From assembly GCA_947623455.1 (NCBI GenBank), contig OX392528.1:1130001-1194000 (forward strand): a stretch of 64,000 bases of DNA. The letters run 5' to 3'. The position numbers and the translations under genes are program-made. The notes beneath the pieces were generated by a model. The model made no database searches. It was not told the DNA's origin and saw only the letters and a list, made by a program, of their open reading frames with translations. Below are positions 23,421 through 35,076 of this stretch, piece by piece. Numbering within the stretch: the first letter of the stretch is position 1; each line of letters starts with the position of its first letter. The DNA comes from Mimachlamys varia. Lineage: Eukaryota > Mollusca > Bivalvia > Pectinida > Pectinidae.

Positions 23421-23448
23421 TGTCTTTGGGCATCACATACTGGGATAT
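23421..23448 (-). repeat. Partial copy of DPP3 exon 1
   Basis: Matches 23341-23368 inside exon 1 in 27 of 28 bases, offset 80 bp, upstream of the exon in the 5' UTR intron. In translation it would read ISQYVMPK. It sits exactly where the 21 bp array begins. Confidence 0.85.
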
Positions 23449-26400
23449 AATAAAGATGTAATACAAGTCACTAAGGATGTAATTTAAGTCACTAAGGATG
23501 TAATACAAGTCACAAAGGATGTAATACAAGTCACTAAGGATGTAATACAAGTCACTAAGGATGTAATACAAGTCACTAAGGATGTAATACAAGTCACTAA
23601 GGATGCAATACAAGTCACAAAGGATGTAATACAAGTCACTAAGGATGTAATACAAGTCACTAAGGATGTAATACAAGTCACAAAGGATGTAATACAAGTC
23701 ACAAAGGATATAATACAAGTCACTAAGCATGTAATACAAGTCACTAAGGATGTAATACAAGTCACTAAGGATGTAATACAAGTCACTAAGGATGTAATAC
23801 AAGTCACTAATGATGTAATACAAGTCACTAAGGATGTAATTTAAGTCACTAAGGATGTAATACAAGTCACTAAGAATGTAATACAAGTCACTAAGGATGT
23901 AATACAAGTCACTAAGGATGTAATACAAGTCACTAAGGATGTAATACAAGTCACTAAGGATGTAATACAAGTCACTAAGGATGTAATACAAGTCACTAAG
24001 GATGTAATACAAGTCACTAAGGATGCATTACAAGTCACTAAGGATGCAACACAAGTCACTAAGGATGTAATACAAGTCACTAAGGATGTAATACAAGTCA
24101 CTAAGGATGTAATACAAGTCACTAAGGATGCAATACATTTAGTCACTAAGGATGTAATACAAGTCACTAAGGATGTAATTTAAGTCACTAAGGATATAAT
24201 ACAAGTCACTAAGGATGTAATACATTTAGTCACTAAGGATGTAATACAAGTCACAAAGGATGTAATACAAGTCACTAAGGATGTAATACAAGTCACTAAT
24301 GATGTAAAACAAGTCACAAAGGATGTAATACAAGTCACTAAGGATGTAATACAAGTCACTAAGGATGTAATACAAGTCACTAAGGATGTAATACAAGTCA
24401 CTAAGGATGTAATACAAGTCACTAAGGATGTAATACAAGTCATTAATGATGTAATACATTTAGTCACTAAGGATGTAATACAAGTCACTAATGATGTAAT
24501 ACAAGTCACTAAGGATGTAATACAAGTAACTAATGATGTAATACAAGTCACTAAGGATGTAATACAAGTCACTAAGGATGTAATACAAGTCACTAAGGAT
24601 GTAATACAAGTCACTAAGGATGTAATACAAGTCACTAACGATGTAATTTAAGTCACTAAGGATGTAATACAAGTCACTAAGGATGCAATACAAGTCACTA
24701 AGGATGTAATACAAGTCACTAAGGATGTAATACAAGTCACTAATGATGTAATACAAGTCACTAAGGATGTAATACAAGTCACTAAGGATGTAATACAAGT
24801 CACTAAGAATGTAATACAGGTCACTAATGATGTAATACAAATCACTAAGGATGTAATACAAGTCACTAAGGATGTAATACAAGTCACTAAGGATGTAATA
24901 CAAGTCACTAAGGATGTAATACAAGTCACAAAGGATATAATACAAGTCACTAAGGATGTAATACAAGTCACTAATGATGTAATACAAGTCACTAAGGATG
25001 TAATACAAGTCACTAAGGATGTAATTTAAGTCACTAAGGATGTAATACAAGTCACTAAGAATGTAATACAAGTCACTAAGGATGTAATACAAGTCACTAA
25101 TGATGTAATACAAGTCACTAAGGATGTAACACAAGTCACTAATGATGTAACACAAGTCACTAAGGATGTAATACAAGTCACTAAGGATGTAATACAAGTC
25201 ACTAAGGATGTAATTTAAGTCACTAAGGATGTAATACAAGTCACTAAGGATGTAATACAAGTCACTAAGGATGTAATACAAGTCACTAAGGATGTAATAC
25301 AAGTCACTAAGGATGTAATACAAGTCACTAAGGATGCAATACAAGTCACTAAGGATGCAACACAAGTCACTAAGGATGTAATACAAGTCACTAAGGGTGT
25401 AATACAAGTCACTAAGGATGTAATACAAGTCACTAAGGATGCAATACATATTAGTCACTAAGGATGTAATACAAGTCACTAAGGATGTAATTCAAGTCAC
25501 TAAGGATATAATACAAGTCACTAAGGATGTAATACATTTAGACACTAAGGATGTAATACAAGTCACAAAGGATGTAATACAAGTCACTAAGGATGTAATT
25601 TAAGTCACTAAGGATATAAAACAAGTCACTAAGAATGTAATACAAGTCACTAAGGATGTAATACAAGTCACTAATGATGTAATACAAGTCACTAAGGATG
25701 TAACACAAGTCACTAATGATGTAACACAAGTCACTAAGGATGTAATACAAGTCACTAAGGATGTAATACAAGTCACTAAGGATGTAATTTAAGTCACTAA
25801 GGATGTAATACAAGTCACTAAGGATGTAATACAAGTCACTAAGGATGTAATACAAGTCACTAAGGATGTAAAACAGGTCACTAATGATGTAATACAGGTC
25901 ACTAATGATGTAATACAAATCACTAAGGATGTAATACAAGTCACTAAGGATGCAACACAAGTCACTAAGGATGTAATACAAGTCACTAAGGATGCAATAC
26001 AAGTCACTAAGGATGCAACACAAGTCACTAAGGATGTAATACAAGTCACTAAGGATGTAATACAAGTCACTAAGGATGCAATACATTTAGTCACTAAGGA
26101 TGTAATACAAGTCACTAAGGATGTAATTTAAGTCACTAAGGATATAATACAAGTCACTAAGGATGTAATACATTTAGTCACTAAGGATGTAATACAAGTC
26201 ACAAAGGATGTAATACAAGTCACTAAGGATGTAATTTAAGTCACTAAGAATATAATACAAGTCACTAAGGATGTAATACAAGTCACAAAGGATATAATAC
26301 AAGTCAGTAATAATGTAATACAGGTCACTAATGATGTAATACAAATCACTAAGGATGTAATACAAGTCAGTAAGGATGTAATACAAGTCACTAAGGATGT

Positions 26401-26718
26401 AATACAAGTCACTAAGGATGTAATACAAGTCACTAAGGATGTAATACAAGTCACTAATGATGTAATACAGGTCACTAAGAATGTAATACAAGTCACTAAG
26501 GATGTAATACAAGTCACTAATGATGTAATACAAGTCACTAAGGATGTAATACAAGTCACAAAGGATGTGATACAAGTCACTAAGGATGTAATACAAGTCA
26601 CTAAGGATGTGATACAAGTCACTAAGGATGTAATACAAGTCACTAAGGATGTAATACAAGTCACTAAGGATGTAATACAAGTCACTAAGGATGTAATACA
26701 AGTCACTAAGGATGCAAT
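23449..26718. repeat. 21 bp minisatellite, about 155 copies
   Basis: The unit is GTAATACAAGTCACTAAGGA plus T, with variants (ACAAAGGAT, ACTAATGAT, and TTTAGTCACTA insertions). The 21 bp length gives long minus-strand open frames with 7-residue periods, which start and stop at random unit variants and are not genes. It lies upstream of DPP3 exon 1, most likely in the 5' UTR intron. Confidence 0.96.
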
Positions 26719-28700
26719 GTATCATAGCTTTCACAATTTCTCTATTGTTACTGGTAGGGGATCTCCACTGTTTCCATGGCTATTATCCACTCAGGATGTA
26801 AGTCTTAATGGAACAGGCCAGACCCAGGGATTCATTCTATCTAGCAGCACGACTATTTACCTTTCATTAGCTTTCATGCTATGACCCAAAGGAACACTGG
26901 TGGTGTGTATGGTGAATATATTCCCAATAGTGAAAGAGGAAGTATAATTAATTCATTTATAGGCGAAATAAATAGTGAGCTATTGTCCAAATAGACACCA
27001 AAAATTACTCGCCTGCCAATTGGTGACTACAATGTAGGTGCACTCCTATTTCCTGGTCCATGAAAGTTTCCACATAATATGTCTAAAAATAGCATATGGA
27101 TTTCCAAAGATTGTCAATATTGTAATGCATTACAAACCAGTTCCAGGTAGATCTATAAATATCTTCTTGATTCAGACTTTTTACCAGTGGTTTGGTGTAA
27201 AACTTACATAGAATCAGCAGATAACAATAATAAATGATTTGGTTATTTTAATCATAATGAAAAAAATCCATAATAATAACTAATTTTAGTAATCATAAGA
27301 ATATGGTGAGGGATTTTTCAAACATAAATGAAACATGTAGAACAAGAAGTCCAGAGGGGTCCAGAGGGATCTTGGCGCCCAGTCGCCCAGCATAGACAAT
27401 CTTTACTTATTCTTCAATTGTTGGATCTTTTCCCTTCTTTTCTCTTAAATGTATTTATTTTTATATAATTTCAGTTCTATAAAAATTTGAGAATTCCTCT
27501 AAAGAAAATCAACAAAGGCACCAAAGGGAATCTACACATGAAATTTAAGAATGATCCATCCGGTTCTTCTCAAGAAATAGCAATAACAACATATTACTCA
27601 CAAATCCAAGATGGCCCTATGTCAGCCATATCGTTTATAAGATCTAACTGAACATGGACTATGCATAGCTAACCGTTAGGCACCACAGTGACCTAGAACA
27701 TACATAAAGAATTTGAGAATGATCCACCCAGTACTTCTCAAGAAATAGCGATAACTGCAAGGCCTATTACTCACAAATCCAAGATGGCCACCTGTCGGCC
27801 ATATTGTTTATCCAATCTGTCCAAAAATGGACTACGCATAAGCTTAAGTATGTACCAAGGGAAACCAACATATGAAAATTTGTGAAAAAATTGAGAATGA
27901 TCCATCCAGTATTTCTTAAGAAATAGCGATAACAAGAATTGTTTAAGGAAGGACTGAACACGGACGACCACAATGATGCATGATTTGAATAGCCCACTAG
28001 GCCTATCTGATGGTGTGGGCTACATATTTAAATGAACACGAGATTTATTCTATCTTAGGTCTACAAATTTAGTATATATATAACGTTATGGGTATTTTAT
28101 AAATCTGTACTGTATAGGAACCAGAAAACTTGAAAAAAACCCAACTACAAGGATTCTGGCACTGTCACAGCTTAAAGCCATTCTGGTCTCTGTTGAGTAT
28201 ACTGTATATATAATTTCCCCGATCCTACAAATATACTACTAAGCTTAGTCCTAGCGTAAACAGAAAGTAGCCCCATCCTGCATTGACATTCAACCTAACA
28301 GGTGTTTCGAAACCGTGAAATGTTCAACTCGTGTGAAACACTTAACAACAGTGAATGAATAAAAATGTGTTATTATGTAATTATCACATGCGATTTCAAT
28401 TCCTAAATTAACTACTATGACACAAGGAACTTACAAATGATCCGATAGTCCTAGTCCTACTTCTTACCAAGGCTTTCTTACTAAACCCGGCGTCTAAAAG
28501 GGAGATCACTCGCATGTAGTCACGTCCGTGACATGCAACAATTCGTTAATTATTCTCGTACGTTTGTAAAGTGCACCCTATGACTAATCTGTTTTATCTG
28601 GACGAATAATTGAAAAGATATACACCATCGTACAATTTTAAACTTATTTCTTCGGCTAGTTTGTCAATAAAGTCAATAAAGCTCTATCGTGATAAATATA
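26719..28700. other. Intergenic or 5' intron sequence with a dispersed tandem repeat
   Basis: 27480-27990 has three ~175 bp units of a dispersed repeat (GAATGATCC, CTTCTCAAGAAATAGC, CACAAATCCAAGATGGCC). The same family lies in opposite orientation at 58030-58640 next to a LINE remnant. The DPP3 promoter and first non-coding exon may be here, but I cannot place them. Confidence 0.5.
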
Positions 28701-28721
28701 AAATTGGCTTCACTTTTCCAA

Positions 28722-28793
28722 TCCTCGGTGGTATAGTGGTAAGTATCCCCGCCTGTCACGCGGGAGACCGGGGTTCAATTCCCCGCCGGGGAG
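28722..28793 (+). tRNA. tRNA-Asp (anticodon GTC)
   Basis: A complete 72-base cloverleaf. The acceptor stem TCCTCGG pairs with CCGGGGA with one G-T pair, discriminator G. D-arm with GGTATAGTGGTAAGTATC (box A), anticodon stem CCCGC/GCGGG with loop CTGTCAC, and T-arm CCGGGGTTCAATTCCCC (box B). No intron. A run of ten T follows from 28799. Confidence 0.96.
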
Positions 28794-28798
28794 GATTA

Positions 28799-28808
28799 TT
28801 TTTTTTTT
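28799..28808 (+). terminator. RNA polymerase III terminator of tRNA-Asp
   Basis: Ten consecutive T residues on the coding strand, six bases after the tRNA 3' end. Confidence 0.85.
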
Positions 28809-28954
28809 ATTTTCGTTTTGTTATTTTTAAATGTTCTTTCCAATTATAAAAAAAAGTATTACAATAGCAACAATATATATTAATTGTTATTTTCTAACCA
28901 GATAAATGTGTAATAGGACAAGTAAAAGTGATAAAGACTCCTTCCTGTAACAGA

Positions 28955-29310
28955 ACAGGCACTAGCCTCGTCTGTCAAACACCTACAATTGTACATGTAC
29001 ATATAATATATTTATTTTAGGTGTTTCACAGACGAGGCTAATGCCTGTGGTAGCAGTCGGTTAGTTGGTAGGTATGTCAACAGCTGGTTGGGCAAACCAG
29101 CTATTTCACCACATACCTACCAACCCTCCCTAGGTAGAAGCAGAGACGTATAAAGTGTTATATACGTCTCTGATGAAATGAATGTCTGATAATTTGGCCT
29201 ATTTACTTATCTCGAATATGACCCCTTCCACTGCTATATATGTCACAGATATATAGAAGTTGGAGGGGTCACATTCGAGATAGATAAGTTATTATCAGAC
29301 ATCCATTTCA
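28955..29310. repeat. Cluster of four consecutive hairpins
   Basis: Four back-to-back inverted repeats: 28955-28984 with 29019-29048 (GCCTCGTCTGT core); 29064-29077 with 29111-29124, holding an inner AGCTGGTTGGGCAAACCAGC; 29141-29152 with 29161-29172 (perfect CAGAGACGTATA arms); 29174-29229 with 29258-29310 (GATAAT/ATTATC and GACCCCTTCCA/TGGAGGGGTC). No coding potential. Nested fold-back elements are the simplest explanation. Confidence 0.9.
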
Positions 29311-29371
29311 TAATGAGTCCTCTTTTAGATTTGACATATGTTAATAATATTTAAATCAATATTGATTTAGA

Positions 29372-29880
29372 ATGTCAGCTGCTATTGTTGCTGATGATAG
29401 TACCATACTGTCTGCTCGTCATGGTACAGCGGCCTCACAAAAAAAAACTTCACAGAAACTTCAATCTATGCAAAATAAAGTTGTTAGATTCAGTCTTCAA
29501 TTAAATAATAGAAAAACGAATTAAGTGAGGAACTTGCCTCTTTAAATAGCCTGCATGTCAAAAATAGCTTTAATCAGCTTCGTCTCAAATATTTTACAAT
29601 ATCTGTCATCAGAGTTATCCAAACTCTCTGAATAAAGGCTTTGTTATAGAAATGATAATATTCCATTCATAAGGTGCTGTGTATATAACTTTACTGTACA
29701 TAATATTCCATTCATAAGGTGCTGTGAATATAACTTTACTGTACATAATATTAAAGGAGCCGAGTCGCCCACTTTTTAACATAACGGTATCAAAGACTGG
29801 AACTCCTTACCTACCTACATAAAGTGTATAAACAAAAAAGCACAAGTTTAAATTTCAATTAAAAACACCTGATGAAATGT
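29372..29880 (+). mobile_element. LINE (non-LTR retrotransposon) remnant
   Basis: A 50-codon frame from 29372 has IVADDSTIL, like the RT catalytic (Y/V)ADD box, then MQNKVVRFSLQLNNR, typical of the post-RT region. Near 29793 comes DWNSLPTYIK, the usual C-terminal motif. Stops and frame changes separate them, so it is dead and internally deleted. Confidence 0.6.
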
Positions 29881-30674
29881 CTATGAAGGAACATAAAAAC
29901 TAATTTGTATTTTTATAATACCCTATCCTGTATTACCATTGTCATGTTCCATTTTGATTACAATAACATGTCCAAACCTATATTTCATTTTTCAATTTTG
30001 ACCGGTTGCAGATTTTTTTTAAAGGACCCCCTCCCATTGGAAATATGTTTAATTCACCACTTTAATGGGTCATCCTAGATCACGGCGTATCAGTCAATGA
30101 TACCACGCGTACAATAAGCATAATTGAGCCTTGTCACAGTGGGAACATTATTGTGACATCATATATAAATGACGTCACGTTATGCAAATATTTTTAGAAA
30201 AAAAAAACCAAAAAACAAAAACTTATTTGTGTTGTTATATCTTCTGTTAGGGCAAAGAGGCAATGCGAAAATCTGCCCATATTTTGGCAGTTATGAAAAC
30301 GGATAAAATATTAATGAGGAAATAATTTCAGGTAGCACAACTGCATAGACAATATATCACTTCTAAGATATTCGGTATTGCTAATATAATACTTCAAATA
30401 TAGCCATATTCACTATATCTAAGAAAGTGATGGGGTTTCCAAGACTCAAAAGAATATTTTCAATACTTTCCCATCCGAGGACAACTCGGCGTTGATAAGT
30501 TGGAATAACTTGTACCTAATCCTCTACTCAGCTTTTGGGTAATAAATATGTTTAAATGAAATCGAGCACCACTTTTGTATACAATTTTGATGTTTCATGA
30601 TGTAATATACAAAAACAATTCATATTTCGGAAAAATGTTCCTACCTTGGGAAAGTGCTGAAAATAATGAAACAC

Positions 30675-30760
30675 GTGGTTGTCCGGTAAAGCCGAACGTG
30701 TAACGCAGTAAACTTCTGGCCAGGAAATAAACGGTGCAGGTTCGAATCCCCATCAGTCAC
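30675..30760 (+). other. tRNA-like sequence, probably degenerate
   Basis: Ends GTGGTTG and CAGTCAC could form a 7-pair stem, and GGTTCGAATCC is a good box B. No standard T-stem or anticodon arm forms. It may be a tRNA pseudogene or SINE head. Confidence 0.3.
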
Positions 30761-30827
30761 TTTTATTCTTTTTAATTTTTTGCCTTAAAAAGACACATTT
30801 TCTTTCGCTTTTCCATGGTTTTACATT

Positions 30828-31211
30828 TTAAAGGCCCAATATACGTAACTTCAGAGAAATTTTCGTGATTCTGAAAAATTCTGAAAAAAAATCCAGTTGA
30901 TAACCATGCAAAAATAAGCCTAAAGCGAAGTAAACATGAGCGGTAACTAACAAGAAACTCTGGACAAAAGAATTGAAAATAATTCAGGTGGGGCCCACTT
31001 CAACAACAAACCAAAGGCAGAAGACGGTTCGAAATGGACGCGTGTTTACAAATAGCGTGTTTCAACTGCTGCTGTACCGGAAACCGCGAAATGATTCATC
31101 TTGAATATTGCTGATATAAGTTAATCTTAGCTAAATCTATAAATATAACAAGTAATTAGGCCTGATTTTCGCTTCAAGTTTTGCCAAAAGTTACGTATAT
31201 TGGGCCTTTAA
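30828..31211. mobile_element. MITE-like element with ~23 bp terminal inverted repeats
   Basis: TTAAAGGCCCAATATACGTA at the left and TACGTATATTGGGCCTTTAA at the right are inverted copies. No coding capacity. The internal left half matches 13828-14042 in reverse. Confidence 0.85.
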
Positions 31212-31736
31212 TGTTATTTATCAGTTTTGTCAATAAAAGTCTCTATTCAGTTCGACACACTGCTATCGAATCGTGTAATTAACACCCTGTCCACGTGTAC
31301 AGTGCACGTTTGTAATGTTGGCGAGACATCATTTTGGCAATCTCATAGCAAAACAAAAAACAAACAACATAATTTCCATAGTATTATTTGTTTTTAATTT
31401 ACAATAGTACATTTCATGGGTCAGACATATATACAATAAATTATAATGAAACCATACCTTGTGAATGCTAGATAGAATTCAGTTCACGTTTAACAGGACC
31501 ATATACGATAACTACCAGGGGAAGTCATTGGTACATGTAGGTACAATCTTACTATGGTCACATCACTAACCACATGCTTTTGTCTCCGTGTCAATACCGA
31601 TTTTTATTTTCCAATTTGTGTTGGATGTGGGTTGATGTATGGTGTAAGATGACTAGTCTATACACACATTTAGATCTGGTGGAACTATGGGAGGCGTTAC
31701 CGGAGTGTAAAGACGAATGCTTTTAGAGATGACCCC

Positions 31737-31936
31737 TGTAACAATCTTGTCAGTGTTAAGTCTAGTCAGGTAAATTTATATTGCGTTCCGCATCTTCCTC
31801 ATATTGCATTGAGTCTGTAAAATGTATTAACCGGGTTGTTGATTAAAATGGTAGCCATATGCACAGAAGTGAGTTCGCTGTTCGTCATCTTTCCCAGTCG
31901 CTTGTGCGACATATATTCCAGTTAAGGAATGAAACA
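31737..31936 (+). repeat. 5' LTR
   Basis: Starts TGTAACAATCTTG and ends AAGGAATGAAACA; 200 bp. Same sequence as 35665-35864. Confidence 0.96.
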
Positions 31937-32073
31937 TGGTGTCAGAATGGTTAATAGGACCACGCAGAATATACAGATGAACAGTTACAGTGAGTAAATA
32001 CTGTTGAGTTGTGACATTTCCCGATTTTCGTCGTCAGTCGTCAAACCACGTGGTTCACTGGTAAATTCTCACG

Positions 32074-35000
32074 ATGGCGCTCAATCGTATACCACCTCCA
32101 AGTAAGATAAATTTTCACACCAGAAACGTCAGTGAAGACTGGAAAAAGTGGAAGGAGGAGTTTACCCTTTACGTTGATCTAGCATTGAAAGATAGCGAAG
32201 AATTAGAGAAGATTAAGATGTTTAAATATCTCGTAAGTTCGGAAGGGAGGGAAATATACAACAACATAAACTGGACCGATGCTGAGGAAAACAGAACGTT
32301 AGAAACTGTAATAGCCAGCTTCAACAGGTACTGTGAACCAAAGAAAAATGAAACAGTTGAAAGATTTAAATTCAACAGAAGAAATCAACAAGGGGACGAG
32401 ACAATGGACAAATATATCACAGATGTAAAAACTTTGGCTAAAACTTGTAATTTTGGCACAGTCGCCCATTCCCTGATACGCGATAGAATAGTGTGTGGAA
32501 TCACTGATACACATTTGCGTGAACGGTTATTAAGAATACCGGACCTCACTTTAGACAAGGCAGAGGACATGTGTAGAGCGAGCGAGCTTACTAAAAATAG
32601 TGTCAACACATTGGATCATGCACATAGTAGTGGTGCTTCAGTGACTGTAAACAAAGTTAAGTCCAAATATCCAAAGCACACACAGGAACGAGTCCACAGT
32701 AAGAAATACACAGGGCCCAATAAGTCTACTAATTATGGATCATCAAAAGGAGCAGCGAAAGAATACTCGTGCAAGTTTTGTGGTCGCAATCATGAATTCA
32801 GAAGTGGGATGCAACCATTTTCCTGTCATGATCCAATATTGCCTGGGGTCCACAGCATTGTGGATGATATATTGGTGTGTGGAGAGGGAGATACAGAGGA
32901 TCAGGCAATATTGGATCATGACAGGAAAATGGTTGCATTGTTGAACCGCTGCAGAGAGCGGGGATTGAAACTCAACAAAGAAAAACTTCGATTACGACAG
33001 AAGGAAGTTCGATTCGTGGGACATTTGATTACAGCGACAGGTCTGAAACCTGACCCGGACAAGGTCAAGGCTGTAGCTGATATGCCAAACCCCACAGACG
33101 TAGCTGGAGTCCGACGATTCATTGGCTTCGTAAACTACCTGAGCAAATTCCTGCCCTGTCTCAGTGACAAGTGCGAGCCACTTAGGAAGTTAACTCTGCA
33201 AGATGCAGATTGGTGTTGGTTGGACAGTCACAGTCGCGCGATAGAGGATGTGAAAATGCTAGTCACGTCCAAACCAGTTCTGAAGTATTACGACCCTGGA
33301 GAAGAACTTACCTTACAATGTGACGCATCTGAGAAAGGATTAGGCGCAGCCATACTGCAAAATGGCCAGCCAGTCGCGTACGCGAGCCGTGCTCTAACCG
33401 ATGTAGAAAGAAGATATGCCCAAATCGAAAAGGAGCTTCTGGCAGTGGTTTTTGGATTGGAAAAGTTCCATCAATATACATATGGGAGGTCGGTAACTGT
33501 GCAGAGTGATCACAAGCCGCTGGAAATGATAATGCGGAAATCTCTTCACAGCGCGCCCAAACGCTTACAACGAATGCTTCTTCGACTACAGACCTACACG
33601 TTCGAAATCGTGTATCATCCCGGTAAATTGATGTATTTAGCGGACACTCTCAGTCGTGCGTTTCTTCAGACCGAGGACAAGACAGCGTTTCTGGAGGATG
33701 TTGAGTGCATAAACATGGCGCAATTTCTGCCAATTGCTGAGCCTAAACTACAAGAAATCCAACAGGAGACCAGCCGTGATGAAAGTCTACAGACTCTCAA
33801 ACAGGTAATACTACATGGTTGGCCAGACAAGAGGTCGACAACGCCAGAGTTGGCACAACCATACTTTCATGTGAGGGATGAACTCTCTGCACAGAATGGA
33901 ATCATATTTCGCGGAGAACGTGCGGTAATCCCCAGGAGCTTGAGGGAGGATATAAAGTCCAAAATTCACTCATCACACATTGGAGTTGAGGGATGTTTAC
34001 GCCGTGCACGTGAAACTGTTTATTGGCCGCGTATGAATGCTGAGGTTCGAGATTATGTAGAACGATGTGACACATGCCGAGCCTATGACGACAAACAGCC
34101 AAAAGAGACCCTGATATCTCACGACATTCCGGATCGCCCCTGGGCTAAACTCGGGAGTGATTTATGTCTCTTCGACAACAAGCAGTATTTGATTACTGTA
34201 GATTATTATTCCAACTACTTTGAGATTGACTATCTGGAAGACACCAGAGCAAGGACTGTTGTCAGAGCTCTGCGTGCACAGTTTGCCAGACATGGTATTC
34301 CAGATGTCTTGGTCAGTGACAATGGGCCGCAGTTTAGTTCTGAAGAGTTTCGCACATTTGCAAAGGAATGGGAATTTGAACATGAGACATCATCCCCAGG
34401 TTACCCTCAAAGCAATGGGAAATCCGAGCAAGCCGTGAAAACTGCAAAGCGTATAATGAAACGTGCAAAGTCATCTGGGTCAGACCCGTATTTAGCACTG
34501 TTAGATTATAGAAATACGCCATCTCAGTCAATGGACACTAGTCCTGTTCAGCGTCTGATGAACAGACGGACAAAAACACTTCTTCCTATGAAGGGAAGTT
34601 TGTTGAAACCCCAAGTTCCAACACCAGGAAGTGTTTCAAGACAGCTGAAGGGTGTAAAAGAACGTCAGTCCTTTTACTATGACAAAGGAGCGCGAGACTT
34701 GGAACCACTGAATCCAGGGGACACTGTTCGCATCGCACCATTTCCAGGTGATCGACAAAACACATGGAAAAGAGGAGTCGTAAACGCACAAGTCAATACC
34801 AGGTCGTATGACGTTACAACAGAGGAATCCGGAAGGACGTATCGTAGAAACCGACGTCATCTTCGTCGATCAAAGGAATCGTTTACTCCAAACATGCTAG
34901 GAAACGAGTTTGAGTCGGAACAGGAAGTCAGAAATGAGGAACCGGAAGTACCACATGTGGCACCACCAATGTCACCACCTTGGGTAGAACCACCTCCTGA

Positions 35001-35076
35001 TACACCACCGATGAGGATGATGACAAGATCCCAAGCCGGCAAACAGATTAAAGTGCCTTCGCGATTCGAGGACTAG
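32074..35076 (+). CDS. Retrotransposon gag-pol fusion, protease and front of RT deleted
   Basis: A 1000-residue frame. Residues 1-230 are a Ty3/gypsy-type Gag (RFKFNRRNQQGDETMDKYI). Half a zinc knuckle, CKFCGRNH, is at ~232. About 20 residues of foreign junction follow, then RT from the VDDILV box (~261) onward. RNase H is at ~410-500 (QCDASE, EKELLA, QSDHKP). Integrase has an HHCC finger at ~635-675 and catalytic Asp 696, Asp 749 and Glu 785 (D,D-35-E). A proline-rich tail ends at a stop near the 3' LTR. It stayed open across the deletion. Domain calls rest on motif recognition. Confidence 0.95.
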   Translation: MALNRIPPPSKINFHTRNVSEDWKKWKEEFTLYVDLALKDSEELEKIKMFKYLVSSEGREIYNNINWTDAEENRTLETVIASFNRYCEPKKNETVERFKFNRRNQQGDETMDKYITDVKTLAKTCNFGTVAHSLIRDRIVCGITDTHLRERLLRIPDLTLDKAEDMCRASELTKNSVNTLDHAHSSGASVTVNKVKSKYPKHTQERVHSKKYTGPNKSTNYGSSKGAAKEYSCKFCGRNHEFRSGMQPFSCHDPILPGVHSIVDDILVCGEGDTEDQAILDHDRKMVALLNRCRERGLKLNKEKLRLRQKEVRFVGHLITATGLKPDPDKVKAVADMPNPTDVAGVRRFIGFVNYLSKFLPCLSDKCEPLRKLTLQDADWCWLDSHSRAIEDVKMLVTSKPVLKYYDPGEELTLQCDASEKGLGAAILQNGQPVAYASRALTDVERRYAQIEKELLAVVFGLEKFHQYTYGRSVTVQSDHKPLEMIMRKSLHSAPKRLQRMLLRLQTYTFEIVYHPGKLMYLADTLSRAFLQTEDKTAFLEDVECINMAQFLPIAEPKLQEIQQETSRDESLQTLKQVILHGWPDKRSTTPELAQPYFHVRDELSAQNGIIFRGERAVIPRSLREDIKSKIHSSHIGVEGCLRRARETVYWPRMNAEVRDYVERCDTCRAYDDKQPKETLISHDIPDRPWAKLGSDLCLFDNKQYLITVDYYSNYFEIDYLEDTRARTVVRALRAQFARHGIPDVLVSDNGPQFSSEEFRTFAKEWEFEHETSSPGYPQSNGKSEQAVKTAKRIMKRAKSSGSDPYLALLDYRNTPSQSMDTSPVQRLMNRRTKTLLPMKGSLLKPQVPTPGSVSRQLKGVKERQSFYYDKGARDLEPLNPGDTVRIAPFPGDRQNTWKRGVVNAQVNTRSYDVTTEESGRTYRRNRRHLRRSKESFTPNMLGNEFESEQEVRNEEPEVPHVAPPMSPPWVEPPPDTPPMRMMTRSQAGKQIKVPSRFED

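Noticed and set aside
23389..26734. Many 7-residue-period open frames, possible antifreeze-like or coiled-coil proteins
   Set aside because: By-products of a 21 bp unit; ends fall at random variant units.
32074..35076. Endogenous retrovirus with envelope
   Set aside because: No envelope-like frame follows integrase; the domain order is that of a Ty3/gypsy retrotransposon.
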